Origin: an uncultured Castellaniella sp.
GTDB lineage: Bacteria > Pseudomonadota > Gammaproteobacteria > Burkholderiales > Burkholderiaceae_B
DNA: 64,000 nt
Assembly (NCBI RefSeq): GCF_937988725.1
Contig: NZ_CALKHS010000003.1
Location: 372,001-436,000 of the forward strand
Direction of reading: 5' to 3'
The position numbers and the translations under genes were made by a program. This document shows, in pieces, positions 53,627-61,533 of the stretch. The first letter of the stretch is position 1. Each line of letters begins with the position of its first letter. Under the pieces are notes generated by a model. It saw only the letters and a program-made list of their open reading frames with translations. It was not told the DNA's origin and did not search any database.

Positions 53627-54464
53627 CGCTTTCGCCACCAGAGGACGTGCTCATGATCTCGTGCCAGGAACTCAAGGACATAATGAACGACGGGCTGCTG
53701 TCGTTTCCCGTCACCGACTTCGACGCCAACGGCGACTTCGACCCCAAGGGCTATCAGGCCCGCCTGGAATGGCTGATGCCCTTTGGCGCACGCGCCCTGT
53801 TCGCCGCCGGGGGCACAGGGGAATACTTCTCGCTGACCCTGGACGATTACTCCAAGGTCGTGGAAACGGCCGTCAGGACCTGTCAGAACCACACGCCCAT
53901 CCTGGCCGGGGCAGGCGGCCCCACGCGCAACGCCATCGCCTTCGCCCGCGAAGCCCAGCGCCAGGGCGCCGCCGGTCTGCTGCTGATGCCCCACTACCTG
54001 ACCGAAGCTCCGCAAGACGGCATCGCCCGCCACGTCAAGGAAGTCTGCCAGTCCGTGGAGATCGGCGTGGTCCTCTACAACCGCGGCCAGTGCCGCCTGT
54101 CGGCCGACGTGCTCGAACAGCTCGCCGAGGAATGCCCCAACCTGATCGGCTTCAAGGACGGGGTGGGCGACATCGAGAACATGGTGCGGGTGCGCCGGCG
54201 CCTGGGCGATCGCTTCGCCTACCTGGGCGGGCTGCCCACGGCCGAGGTCTTCGCCGCGGCCTATCGCGCCCTGGGCGTGCCGGTGTATTCCTCGGCGGTG
54301 TTCAACTTCATCCCGGCCACCGCCATGAAGTTCTACGAGGCCGTCAAGGCGGGCGACCAGGCCACCACCGGCCACCTGCTGGACACGTTCTTTCTGCCGA
54401 TGCTGGAGATCCGCAACCGCAAGGCCGGCTATGCTGTCAGCATCGTCAAGGCGGGCGCGCGCAT
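53627..54464 (+). repeat. 838-bp identical inverted repeat, copy 1 (kdgD1)
   Basis: From 53627 to 54464 the sequence equals the reverse complement of 57452-58289. Three different reading frames of the two copies translate identically over this stretch, so synonymous sites are identical as well. Upstream the copies are still similar but diverged (mismatch at 53626); downstream the last 90 bases of the gene differ (first mismatch at 54465). Confidence 0.9.
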
Positions 54465-54558
54465 TGTCGGCCACTCCGCCGGGCCCGTGCGCGCCCCCCT
54501 GGCCGAGCTGAGCGCCCAGGAAGAAGGCGCCCTGCGCGACCTTATCGAAGCGTTGTGA
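53653..54558 (+). CDS. kdgD: 5-dehydro-4-deoxyglucarate dehydratase (copy 1)
   Basis: A 301-aa DapA-superfamily enzyme that dehydrates and decarboxylates 5-keto-4-deoxyglucarate to 2,5-dioxopentanoate. The Schiff-base lysine is Lys168 (LIGFKDGVGD), Tyr142 is in VVLYNRGQCRL, and AAGGTGEYFSLT is the family's substrate loop. ATG 53653 follows GAGGACGTGCTC. An in-frame ATG at 53572 is rejected because it would place the operator within the coding region. The gene is followed after 13 bases by the dehydrogenase-lactonase fusion. The protein is identical to copy 2 except for the last 15 or so residues. Confidence 0.93.
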   Translation: MISCQELKDIMNDGLLSFPVTDFDANGDFDPKGYQARLEWLMPFGARALFAAGGTGEYFSLTLDDYSKVVETAVRTCQNHTPILAGAGGPTRNAIAFAREAQRQGAAGLLLMPHYLTEAPQDGIARHVKEVCQSVEIGVVLYNRGQCRLSADVLEQLAEECPNLIGFKDGVGDIENMVRVRRRLGDRFAYLGGLPTAEVFAAAYRALGVPVYSSAVFNFIPATAMKFYEAVKAGDQATTGHLLDTFFLPMLEIRNRKAGYAVSIVKAGARIVGHSAGPVRAPLAELSAQEEGALRDLIEAL

Positions 54559-54571
54559 ACGGAGCGCGCCC

Positions 54572-56314
54572 ATGACCGTGGACTCTGGAAGCGCTCGAAC
54601 CTATGACCGGATCCTGCTGACCGGCGCGGCGGGGGGCCTGGGCAAGGTCCTGCGCGAAACGCTGCGGCCCTACGCGCGGGTGCTGCGCCTGTCCGACATC
54701 GCCAGCATGGCGCCCGCCGCCGGCGAACACGAGGAAGTCGTTTCCTGCGATCTCGCCGACAAGGACGCGGTGGACGCCTTGCTCGACGGCGTGGATGCCG
54801 TCGTGCATCTGGGCGGGGTCTCGGTCGAGCGGCCCTTCGAGGAGATCATCGAGGCCAACATCCGGGGCACGTACCACCTGTACGAGGCGGCGCGCCGCCA
54901 TGGCGTGCGGCGGATCGTGTTCGCCAGTTCCAACCACGTCATCGGCTTTCACAAACAGGGCGTGCGCCTGGATGATCGTTCCCCGCGCCGGCCCGACGGC
55001 TATTACGGCCTGTCCAAATCCTTCGGCGAGGATCTGGCGAATTTCTACCACGACCGCTACGGCATCGAGACCGTCAGCATGCGGATCGGCTCCTCCTTCC
55101 CCCAGCCGCGCAACCGCCGGATGATGCACACCTGGCTCAGCTACCGGGACCTGACGGAACTGGTGCGCCGCGGCCTGTTCACGCCCGGGGTCGGCCATAC
55201 CGTCGTCTACGGGGTATCGGACAATCGGGACGTCTGGTGGGACAACAGCGGCGCGGCGGTTCTGGGCTATCAGCCGCAGGACAGCTCCGAGACCTATCGC
55301 GACGAAGTCGAGCGCCAGCCCGAGCTTGCCGCCGATGATCCCGATGCCGTCTATCAGGGCGGGGCGTTCACCGCGGCGGGACCTTACGAGAAAACCCCGC
55401 CCGTGCGGCGCGCCACCCGTTCCGCGGGGGATGCGGAACTGGTGCTGCAGCTGCGCAACCAGACCGGGGAAAGCCCGGTCTGGCATGCGGGCGAGCAGGC
55501 CCTGTACTGGGTGGACATCCCGGCGGGCGTCCTGCATCGCTGGCGTCCGTCCGATCAGCAGCACGCCAGTTGGCGCGCGAACCAGCAATTGAGCTGCATC
55601 GCGGCGCTGCCGTCGGGCGGCTGGGTGGGCGGCATGGAGGACGGCATCTATCGCCTGACGCCGGGCCAGGACCAGACGCTGGCCGCCGAAAGGCTGGTCC
55701 TGGCTCCGCATGCGCGGGCCGGGATGCGCTTCAACGACGGGCGCTGCGACCGGCAGGGGCGCCTCTGGGCCGGCACCATGCTGTCCGACATGTCCCGGCC
55801 CGCCGCCGTCGGCGCGCTGTACCGCCTGACGGGCAGGGGGGCCGGATTGCGCCTCGAACAGGTGTTCGACGGCATGCTCGTGCCCAACGGCCTGGCCTTC
55901 AGTCCCGACGGCAGGACGATGTACCTGTCCGACTCGCATCCGCAACAGCAGCGCGTCTGGGCCTTCGATTACGACATCGAGCGGGGCGTGCCCGGCAATC
56001 GCCGGCTGTTCATCGAGAAGCTGGCCGGCGGCCGGCCGGACGGCGCGGCCATCGACGCCGACGGCTGCTACTGGATCTGCGGCAACGACGCGGGCCTGGT
56101 GCACCGCTACACGCCGGAGGGCCGGCTGGATCGCAGCCTGCGCGTACCGGTGGCCAAGCCCGCCATGTGCGCGTTCGGCGGCAAGGACCTGGACATTCTG
56201 TTCGTCACCTCCATCCGCCTGCCCGATGCGGCGCCGCAGGCGCTGGACGGCGCCGTGTTCGCCCTGAACCCGGGAGTGCGCGGGGTGGCGGAATCTGCCT
56301 GTATCATTTCATGA
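54572..56314 (+). CDS. Fused uronate dehydrogenase - SMP-30 lactonase
   Basis: A 580-aa two-domain protein. Residues 1-275 are an NAD-dependent uronate dehydrogenase: TGAAGGLG (18-24), Ser119/120 in VFASSNHVIG, and the Tyr145-x3-Lys149 pair in YYGLSKSFGE. Residues 288-580 are an SMP-30/gluconolactonase domain with likely metal ligands Glu300 (TGESPVWH), Asn388 (RFNDGRCD), Asn439 (VPNGLAFSPDG) and Asp490 (RPDGAAIDADG). Only about 13 residues (276-288) join them, where the free-standing dehydrogenase at 58491 ends. The first domain should oxidise D-glucuronate or D-galacturonate to the aldaro-lactone and the second should open it to the aldarate that GudD or TalrD uses. It lies in one operon with kdgD. 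Confidence 0.88.
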   Translation: MTVDSGSARTYDRILLTGAAGGLGKVLRETLRPYARVLRLSDIASMAPAAGEHEEVVSCDLADKDAVDALLDGVDAVVHLGGVSVERPFEEIIEANIRGTYHLYEAARRHGVRRIVFASSNHVIGFHKQGVRLDDRSPRRPDGYYGLSKSFGEDLANFYHDRYGIETVSMRIGSSFPQPRNRRMMHTWLSYRDLTELVRRGLFTPGVGHTVVYGVSDNRDVWWDNSGAAVLGYQPQDSSETYRDEVERQPELAADDPDAVYQGGAFTAAGPYEKTPPVRRATRSAGDAELVLQLRNQTGESPVWHAGEQALYWVDIPAGVLHRWRPSDQQHASWRANQQLSCIAALPSGGWVGGMEDGIYRLTPGQDQTLAAERLVLAPHARAGMRFNDGRCDRQGRLWAGTMLSDMSRPAAVGALYRLTGRGAGLRLEQVFDGMLVPNGLAFSPDGRTMYLSDSHPQQQRVWAFDYDIERGVPGNRRLFIEKLAGGRPDGAAIDADGCYWICGNDAGLVHRYTPEGRLDRSLRVPVAKPAMCAFGGKDLDILFVTSIRLPDAAPQALDGAVFALNPGVRGVAESACIIS

Positions 56315-56386
56315 TCCCTGTAGCCTGCGTTCCCTCGTGAGCCGCCCGAGCGGCGGCTGTCCTGTCGGTGGGGTTGGAGTTTTTGC

Positions 56387-57295
56387 ATGCAGTCTTCTTC
56401 CTTGCCGCACCGCACGGCGGTTGCCGTTTTATTGACGGTGGGTTCGCTGTTCGCCGCGAATCACGTGGCGGCCCGCCTGGCGTTCGATGATCAGGCAGGC
56501 TTGCTGCTGGCCGTCCTGTGCCGATCCGGCCTGGCCTTGCTGGCCCTGGTGGCGTTCGTGCTGTGGCAGCAGCCGCGCCTGCGGCTGGCGCCCGGGCTGG
56601 CGAAGTGGCAGATCATCCTGGGCCTGCTGATCGCGCTCCAGAGCCTGTGCCTGTATTCCGCCGTGGCGCGCATCCCGGTCGCGCTGGCGCTCTTGATCGG
56701 CAACACCTTTCCGATTCTCCTGGCCCTGCTGACCTGGCTGCTGGGCGGCCCGCCGCCCACCCGGCGGGCCTGCGTCCTGATGGGGGTGATTCTGTGCGGA
56801 CTGGTGCTGGTGCTGGACCTGCCGGCCTGGCTCTCGTCCTCGGGGCGGATCACGCCCGCCTGGCGGCTGGGCGTGGGTTTCGCGTTCGCGGGCGCCTGCC
56901 TGTTCGCGTGCGGCCTGTGGATCACGGAACATCGCCTGAGCGCTTTGCCGGGGGCCGTGCGCAGCCTTTATACGATCGTGATCGTGTTCTGCGGCATGCT
57001 GCTGGCCGGCGCGGCCGGCCTGGTGCCCGGCGGGATGAACCCGCCCGCCAGCGGCTCGGGATGGCTGGCGCTGCTGGCCTTGTCGGTCCTGTACGCGACG
57101 GCCTTTTCCGTGCTGTTCATTTGCGTGCCGCGCCTGAACATGGCGCGCAATGCGCCGGTCATGAACATCGAGCCGGTGGCCAGCCTGCTGTTCGCCTGGC
57201 TGATGCTGGACCAGGTCTTCGGCGGCATGCAGCTGCTGGGCGGCGCGGTCGTGCTGGGCAGCATCGTGATGCTGGCGTATTCGCGCCGCGCCTGA
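56387..57295 (+). CDS. EamA/DMT-family transporter
   Basis: A 302-aa protein with about ten helices in two EamA repeats (LLTVGSLFAANHVAARLAF, GLLIALQSLCLYSAVARIPV, IEPVASLLFAWLMLDQVFGG). Function and direction of transport are unknown. It is 72 bases after the fusion gene on the same strand, probably the end of the kdgD operon, and is followed by a hairpin terminator. It is not closely similar to the EamA protein at 32426. Confidence 0.8.
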   Translation: MQSSSLPHRTAVAVLLTVGSLFAANHVAARLAFDDQAGLLLAVLCRSGLALLALVAFVLWQQPRLRLAPGLAKWQIILGLLIALQSLCLYSAVARIPVALALLIGNTFPILLALLTWLLGGPPPTRRACVLMGVILCGLVLVLDLPAWLSSSGRITPAWRLGVGFAFAGACLFACGLWITEHRLSALPGAVRSLYTIVIVFCGMLLAGAAGLVPGGMNPPASGSGWLALLALSVLYATAFSVLFICVPRLNMARNAPVMNIEPVASLLFAWLMLDQVFGGMQLLGGAVVLGSIVMLAYSRRA

Positions 57296-57299
57296 ACGG

Positions 57300-57323
57300 G
57301 AAACGGCCCCTCGGGGCCGTTTC
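57300..57323 (+). terminator. Hairpin terminator between EamA gene and kdgD copy 2
   Basis: GAAACGGCCCC (57300-57310) pairs with GGGGCCGTTTC (57313-57323). The stem is strong, but no long T-run follows (TTTCGTCG), so it may serve both convergent genes imperfectly. Confidence 0.65.
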
Positions 57324-57351
57324 GTCGTTGCGCCTGGCGGCGGCGCTGATG

Positions 57352-58263
57352 TTACGCGGGCAGCGCCTCAATGAGCGCGCGTAGTTCGGCTTCTTCCTGG
57401 GGGCTCAGTTCGGCCAGGGGGGCGCGCACGGGCCCGGCGGAGTGGCCGACGATGCGCGCGCCCGCCTTGACGATGCTGACAGCATAGCCGGCCTTGCGGT
57501 TGCGGATCTCCAGCATCGGCAGAAAGAACGTGTCCAGCAGGTGGCCGGTGGTGGCCTGGTCGCCCGCCTTGACGGCCTCGTAGAACTTCATGGCGGTGGC
57601 CGGGATGAAGTTGAACACCGCCGAGGAATACACCGGCACGCCCAGGGCGCGATAGGCCGCGGCGAAGACCTCGGCCGTGGGCAGCCCGCCCAGGTAGGCG
57701 AAGCGATCGCCCAGGCGCCGGCGCACCCGCACCATGTTCTCGATGTCGCCCACCCCGTCCTTGAAGCCGATCAGGTTGGGGCATTCCTCGGCGAGCTGTT
57801 CGAGCACGTCGGCCGACAGGCGGCACTGGCCGCGGTTGTAGAGGACCACGCCGATCTCCACGGACTGGCAGACTTCCTTGACGTGGCGGGCGATGCCGTC
57901 TTGCGGAGCTTCGGTCAGGTAGTGGGGCATCAGCAGCAGACCGGCGGCGCCCTGGCGCTGGGCTTCGCGGGCGAAGGCGATGGCGTTGCGCGTGGGGCCG
58001 CCTGCCCCGGCCAGGATGGGCGTGTGGTTCTGACAGGTCCTGACGGCCGTTTCCACGACCTTGGAGTAATCGTCCAGGGTCAGCGAGAAGTATTCCCCTG
58101 TGCCCCCGGCGGCGAACAGGGCGCGTGCGCCAAAGGGCATCAGCCATTCCAGGCGGGCCTGATAGCCCTTGGGGTCGAAGTCGCCGTTGGCGTCGAAGTC
58201 GGTGACGGGAAACGACAGCAGCCCGTCGTTCATTATGTCCTTGAGTTCCTGGCACGAGATCAT
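57352..58263 (-). CDS. kdgD: 5-dehydro-4-deoxyglucarate dehydratase (copy 2)
   Basis: A 303-aa protein identical to copy 1 from residue 1 to the segment APLAELS near the C-terminus, then QEEAELRALIEALPA in place of QEEGALRDLIEAL. All active-site residues are therefore the same. ATG 58263 has the same GAGGACGTGCTC site. It is transcribed alone, away from the second uronate dehydrogenase gene, from its own operator-covered promoter. Why two equal enzymes are kept under separate promoters is not explained by sequence. Confidence 0.92.
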   Translation of the reverse strand: MISCQELKDIMNDGLLSFPVTDFDANGDFDPKGYQARLEWLMPFGARALFAAGGTGEYFSLTLDDYSKVVETAVRTCQNHTPILAGAGGPTRNAIAFAREAQRQGAAGLLLMPHYLTEAPQDGIARHVKEVCQSVEIGVVLYNRGQCRLSADVLEQLAEECPNLIGFKDGVGDIENMVRVRRRLGDRFAYLGGLPTAEVFAAAYRALGVPVYSSAVFNFIPATAMKFYEAVKAGDQATTGHLLDTFFLPMLEIRNRKAGYAVSIVKAGARIVGHSAGPVRAPLAELSPQEEAELRALIEALPA

Positions 58264-58289
58264 GAGCACGTCCTCTGGTGGCGAAAGCG
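57452..58289 (-). repeat. 838-bp identical inverted repeat, copy 2 (kdgD2)
   Basis: The partner of 53627-54464, in opposite orientation, with about 3 kb between the two copies. Recombination between them would invert the dehydrogenase-lactonase fusion and the EamA gene. Confidence 0.9.
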
Positions 58290-58322
58290 TGGATTGACCT
58301 TCGCTTTCATTTTTAGTCATAC

Positions 58323-58354
58323 GTCATCATACAACATGATCTGGAATGAATCAA
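58323..58354 (-). promoter_or_regulatory. kdgD copy 2 promoter with operator H over its -10
   Basis: On the minus strand, TTGATT (58354-58349), exactly 17 bases, then TATGAT (58331-58326), inside GTTGTATGATGAC (58335-58323). The layout is the same as at copy 1 although the sequence between differs. Confidence 0.62.
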
Positions 58355-58440
58355 CGCGGAAAACGGATCCATGGTTACCTTTGTATTCCTTTATATTCCG
58401 TTCAGCTTCAGGAAATTCCTAGGGTAATTGCGGATTTCTA

Positions 58441-58453
58441 GTTATACGACAAC
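58441..58453 (+). promoter_or_regulatory. Island operator I (GTTATACGACAAC), uronate dehydrogenase 2
   Basis: It matches the consensus fully and lies 38 bases before the GTG start of the second uronate dehydrogenase. Operators H and I occupy the two ends of the divergent gap. Confidence 0.55.
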
Positions 58454-58490
58454 ATATCACAATATGGCCGCGATTCATGTGGAGAAGAAT

Positions 58491-59312
58491 GTGGCTGAAC
58501 ACAAGTTCGAACGACTGTTGCTGACCGGCGCCGCCGGCGGGCTGGGGCGGGTCCTGCGGGATACGCTCAAGCCCATGGCGGACATCCTGCGCCTTTCGGA
58601 CGTGCAGCCCCTGGGCGACCCTCAGGCGAACGAGGAAACGCGCCTGTGCGACCTGGCCGACCGGCAAGCCGTCGATGAACTGGTGCGGGGCTGCGACGCC
58701 ATCGTCCACATGGGCGGGGTGTCGGTCGAGCGTCCTTTCGAAGAAATCCTCGAAGCCAACATCAAGGGCGTGTTCCACATCTACGAAGCGGCGCGGCGCC
58801 ACGGCGTGCGCCGGGTCATCTACGCCAGTTCCGTCCATGCGGTCGGCTTCTACCGCCAGTCCGAACACCTGGACGCCACGATGCCCACCCGTCCGGACGG
58901 CTACTACGGCCTGTCGAAGGTCTATGGCGAAGGCATGGCCAGCTTCTATCACGACCGCTACGGGATCGAGACGCTGACCATCCGCATCGGCTCTTCGTTT
59001 CCGGAACCCAAGGACCGCCGGATGATGCATACGTGGCTCAGCGGTCGGGACCTGACGGAACTGATCCGCCGCGGCCTGTTCACGCCCGGCATCGGCCACA
59101 CCATCGCCTTCGGCATGTCGGCGAACAAGGAAGTCTGGTGGGACAACGCGCGGGCCGCTCATCTGGGCTATGCGCCGCAGGACAGCTCGGAACATTTCCG
59201 CGACCAGATCGAACGCCAGCCCATGCCGGCGGCCGACGATCCGTCCATGGTCTGGCAGGGCGGCGTCTTCACCGTCCAGGGGCCGTTCGACCCCGTCAAG
59301 ACGCCCGGCTGA
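58491..59312 (+). CDS. udh: NAD-dependent uronate dehydrogenase (stand-alone)
   Basis: A 273-aa extended short-chain dehydrogenase with TGAAGGLGRVLRDTLK (NAD fold), VIYASSVHAVGFYRQ, YYGLSKVYGEGMASFYHDRYG (Tyr-x3-Lys) and RRMMHTWLSGRDLTEL. It oxidises D-glucuronate and D-galacturonate to lactones and is paralogous to the first half of the fusion protein. The start is GTG 58491, preceded by GGAGAAGAAT. An upstream ATG at 58464 is in frame but has no ribosome site. It heads an operon with the polar-amino-acid-type ABC importer 40 bases downstream. Confidence 0.9.
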   Translation: MAEHKFERLLLTGAAGGLGRVLRDTLKPMADILRLSDVQPLGDPQANEETRLCDLADRQAVDELVRGCDAIVHMGGVSVERPFEEILEANIKGVFHIYEAARRHGVRRVIYASSVHAVGFYRQSEHLDATMPTRPDGYYGLSKVYGEGMASFYHDRYGIETLTIRIGSSFPEPKDRRMMHTWLSGRDLTELIRRGLFTPGIGHTIAFGMSANKEVWWDNARAAHLGYAPQDSSEHFRDQIERQPMPAADDPSMVWQGGVFTVQGPFDPVKTPG

Positions 59313-59352
59313 CGGGCTGCCATTCATCATCACGCCAGACACGAGGCTCAGT

Positions 59353-60114
59353 GTGCGTTACACCTTCGATTTTTCAGGATTGGCGCCTTATTGGCAGATG
59401 TTCCTGGACGGCGCGATCACCACCCTGGAACTGACGCTGGCCTCGACCGTGTTCGGCCTGATCCTGGGCATTCTGTGCGCGATCGGGCGGCGCGGCAGCC
59501 GGCGCTGGCTGTCGGGCCTGTGCGGCGTCTACATAGAAACCGTGCGCAACACGCCGTTCCTGGTGCAGATCTTCATCTTCTATTTCGGCCTGTCCAGCCT
59601 GGGCTACACCATGCCGGCGGCCGTGGCGGCGGTGATCACCATGGTCATCAACGTGGGCGCCTATTCGGCGGAGATCATCCGCGCCGGCATGGACGCCGTG
59701 CCGCCGGGCCAGGTCGAGGCCGCCGAATGCCTGGGCCTGTCGCGCCCCCGCATCTATTGGCATGTCGTCATGCTGCCCGCCTTTGAAAAGGTCTACCCGT
59801 CCATCACCAGCCAGTTCGTGCTGATGATGCTGATGTCGTCCGTGACCTCGCAGATTTCCGCCGAGGAACTGACGGGGGCGGCCAACAACATCCAGTCGAT
59901 CACCTTCCTGTCGCTGGAAACCTATATCGTCGTCGCCGGCCTGTATCTCGTGCTGGCCGTCATCCTGAAGGCGCTGTTCTGGCTGGGCGGCACGCTCCTG
60001 TTCCGCAGGCGCCGCGTCGTCGCGCGGGCGGCCCGCGCCGCATCGGCGGGCCCGCGCGACGATGCGCGCCGCAAGACCCCGCCTTCGGCGACCGCCCGCC
60101 GGTCGGCTGCCTAG
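59353..60114 (+). CDS. ABC permease, polar amino acid (HisM/GlnP) type, 1
   Basis: A 253-aa permease: WQMFLDGAITTLELTLASTV, RNTPFLVQIFIFYFGL, and the coupling loop VPPGQVEAAECLGLSRPRIYWHV. The start is GTG 59353 (ACGAGG upstream). It has an unusual basic, alanine-rich cytoplasmic tail of about 35 residues. Its operon with uronate dehydrogenase suggests uptake of a uronic acid or aldarate rather than an amino acid (inference). Confidence 0.87.
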   Translation: MRYTFDFSGLAPYWQMFLDGAITTLELTLASTVFGLILGILCAIGRRGSRRWLSGLCGVYIETVRNTPFLVQIFIFYFGLSSLGYTMPAAVAAVITMVINVGAYSAEIIRAGMDAVPPGQVEAAECLGLSRPRIYWHVVMLPAFEKVYPSITSQFVLMMLMSSVTSQISAEELTGAANNIQSITFLSLETYIVVAGLYLVLAVILKALFWLGGTLLFRRRRVVARAARAASAGPRDDARRKTPPSATARRSAA

Positions 60115-60123
60115 GAGGCCTTC

Positions 60124-60774
60124 ATGGATCATTTCACCTTCGTGCAATTCGTCTACCTGCTCAAGGGCCTGGGCTGGACCCTGGTGCTGTCGGCCCTGTC
60201 CTTCGTCCTGGGATCCGTCGGAGGGTTCGGGGTCATGCTGGCGCGGGTGTCGCGCTTCGGCGTCGTCCGGGCCATCGCGGCCGTGTTCATCCAGGGCATC
60301 CAGGGCATTCCCCTGCTGGTCCTGCTGTTCATCGTCTATTTCGGCGTGGGCATCTTCGGCATCGACGTGCCGCCGCTGGCCGCGGCGGGCATCGCCCTGA
60401 TGGTCTACGTCAGCGCCTTCCTGGGCGAGATCTGGCGCGGCAGCGTGGAATCGATCGAAAAGATCCAGTGGGAAGCCGCCGAATGCCTGGGCCTGTCGCG
60501 CTGGCAGTCGCTGATCCTGGTGGTGATTCCGCAGGCCGTGCGCCTGTCGCTGCCGGCGACGGTCGGCTTCCTGGTGCAGGTGCTCAAGTCCACCTCGCTG
60601 GCGTCCGTGGTCGGCTTCGTCGAACTGACCCGCGCGGGCCAGATCATCAACAACTCGCTGTTCCAGCCGTTCCTGGTGTTCGCGCTGGTCGGCGGTTTCT
60701 ACTTTTTACTGTGCTACCCCTTGTCGAAGTGGAGCCGGGCCATGGAAAGGAAGTTGAATGTCAGTCGTCGTTAG
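60124..60774 (+). CDS. ABC permease, polar amino acid type, 2
   Basis: A 216-aa permease with FVYLLKGLGWTLVLSALSFV, QGIQGIPLLVLLFIVYFGVG and the loop IEKIQWEAAECLGLSRWQSL. It pairs with the preceding permease to form the heterodimeric channel. It overlaps the ATPase gene by 17 bases. Confidence 0.88.
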   Translation: MDHFTFVQFVYLLKGLGWTLVLSALSFVLGSVGGFGVMLARVSRFGVVRAIAAVFIQGIQGIPLLVLLFIVYFGVGIFGIDVPPLAAAGIALMVYVSAFLGEIWRGSVESIEKIQWEAAECLGLSRWQSLILVVIPQAVRLSLPATVGFLVQVLKSTSLASVVGFVELTRAGQIINNSLFQPFLVFALVGGFYFLLCYPLSKWSRAMERKLNVSRR

Positions 60775-61486
60775 CCTCCAGAACGTCCACAAGAGTTTCG
60801 GCCAGAACCAGGTGCTCAAGGGCGTGACCTTTGACATCACCCGGGGGCAGGTCGTCGCGATCATCGGCCAGAGCGGGTCCGGGAAGAGCACCGCGCTGCG
60901 GTGCATGGACCGCCTGGAAACCATCGATGACGGCGCCATCCAGGTGTGCGGCCACCAGCTCGGCGGCGGCAAGGTCGATCTGGAACAGCTGCGCAAGGAC
61001 GTCGGCATCGTGTTCCAGAGCTACAACCTCTTTCCCCACCTGACGGTCGGCCACAACATCACCCTGGCGCTCAGGCACGTGCGCAAGCTGTCGCGCAAGG
61101 CGGCGGAAGAACGCGCGCGCGCCGTGCTGGAAACCGTGGGCCTGCTGGAAAAGTACGACAGCTATCCGGAACAGCTGTCGGGCGGGCAGCAGCAGCGGGT
61201 CGCCATCGCCCGGTCGCTGGCCATGGAACCGCAGGTCATGCTGTTCGACGAGGTCACGTCCGCGCTGGATCCGAAGCTGACCGGAGAAGTCCTCAAGGTC
61301 ATCGAGAAACTGGCCGAGGGCGGGATGACGATGGTGCTGGTGACGCACGAGATGGCCTTCGCCCGGCGCGTGGCGGACAAGATCATCTTCATGCACGAAG
61401 GGCAGGTCTGGGAAGCCGGCGGCCCGGACATCCTGGTCAATCCCGCCACCCAGGAACTGCAGGATTTCATAGGCAACGGCCTATAA
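60758..61486 (+). CDS. ABC ATPase, polar amino acid (GlnQ/HisP) type
   Basis: A 242-aa ATPase with Walker A GQSGSGKST, VFQSYNLFPHLTV, signature LSGGQQQRVAIARS, Walker B VMLFDEVTSALDP and VTHEMAFARRVADK. The usual EPTSALDP is EVTSALDP here, an acceptable variant. AAGGAAGTTG precedes ATG 60758. Confidence 0.92.
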   Translation: MSVVVSLQNVHKSFGQNQVLKGVTFDITRGQVVAIIGQSGSGKSTALRCMDRLETIDDGAIQVCGHQLGGGKVDLEQLRKDVGIVFQSYNLFPHLTVGHNITLALRHVRKLSRKAAEERARAVLETVGLLEKYDSYPEQLSGGQQQRVAIARSLAMEPQVMLFDEVTSALDPKLTGEVLKVIEKLAEGGMTMVLVTHEMAFARRVADKIIFMHEGQVWEAGGPDILVNPATQELQDFIGNGL

Positions 61487-61533
61487 ATATCAGAGGCGCG
61501 CAGCCTCGAGACAACCCACGGAAGGAGACTTGG

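Noticed and set aside
53572..53652. ATG at 53572 as kdgD start (27 extra residues)
   Set aside because: The extra codons would be made from the operator and -10 region, copy 2 does not share them, and a good ribosome site lies before ATG 53653.
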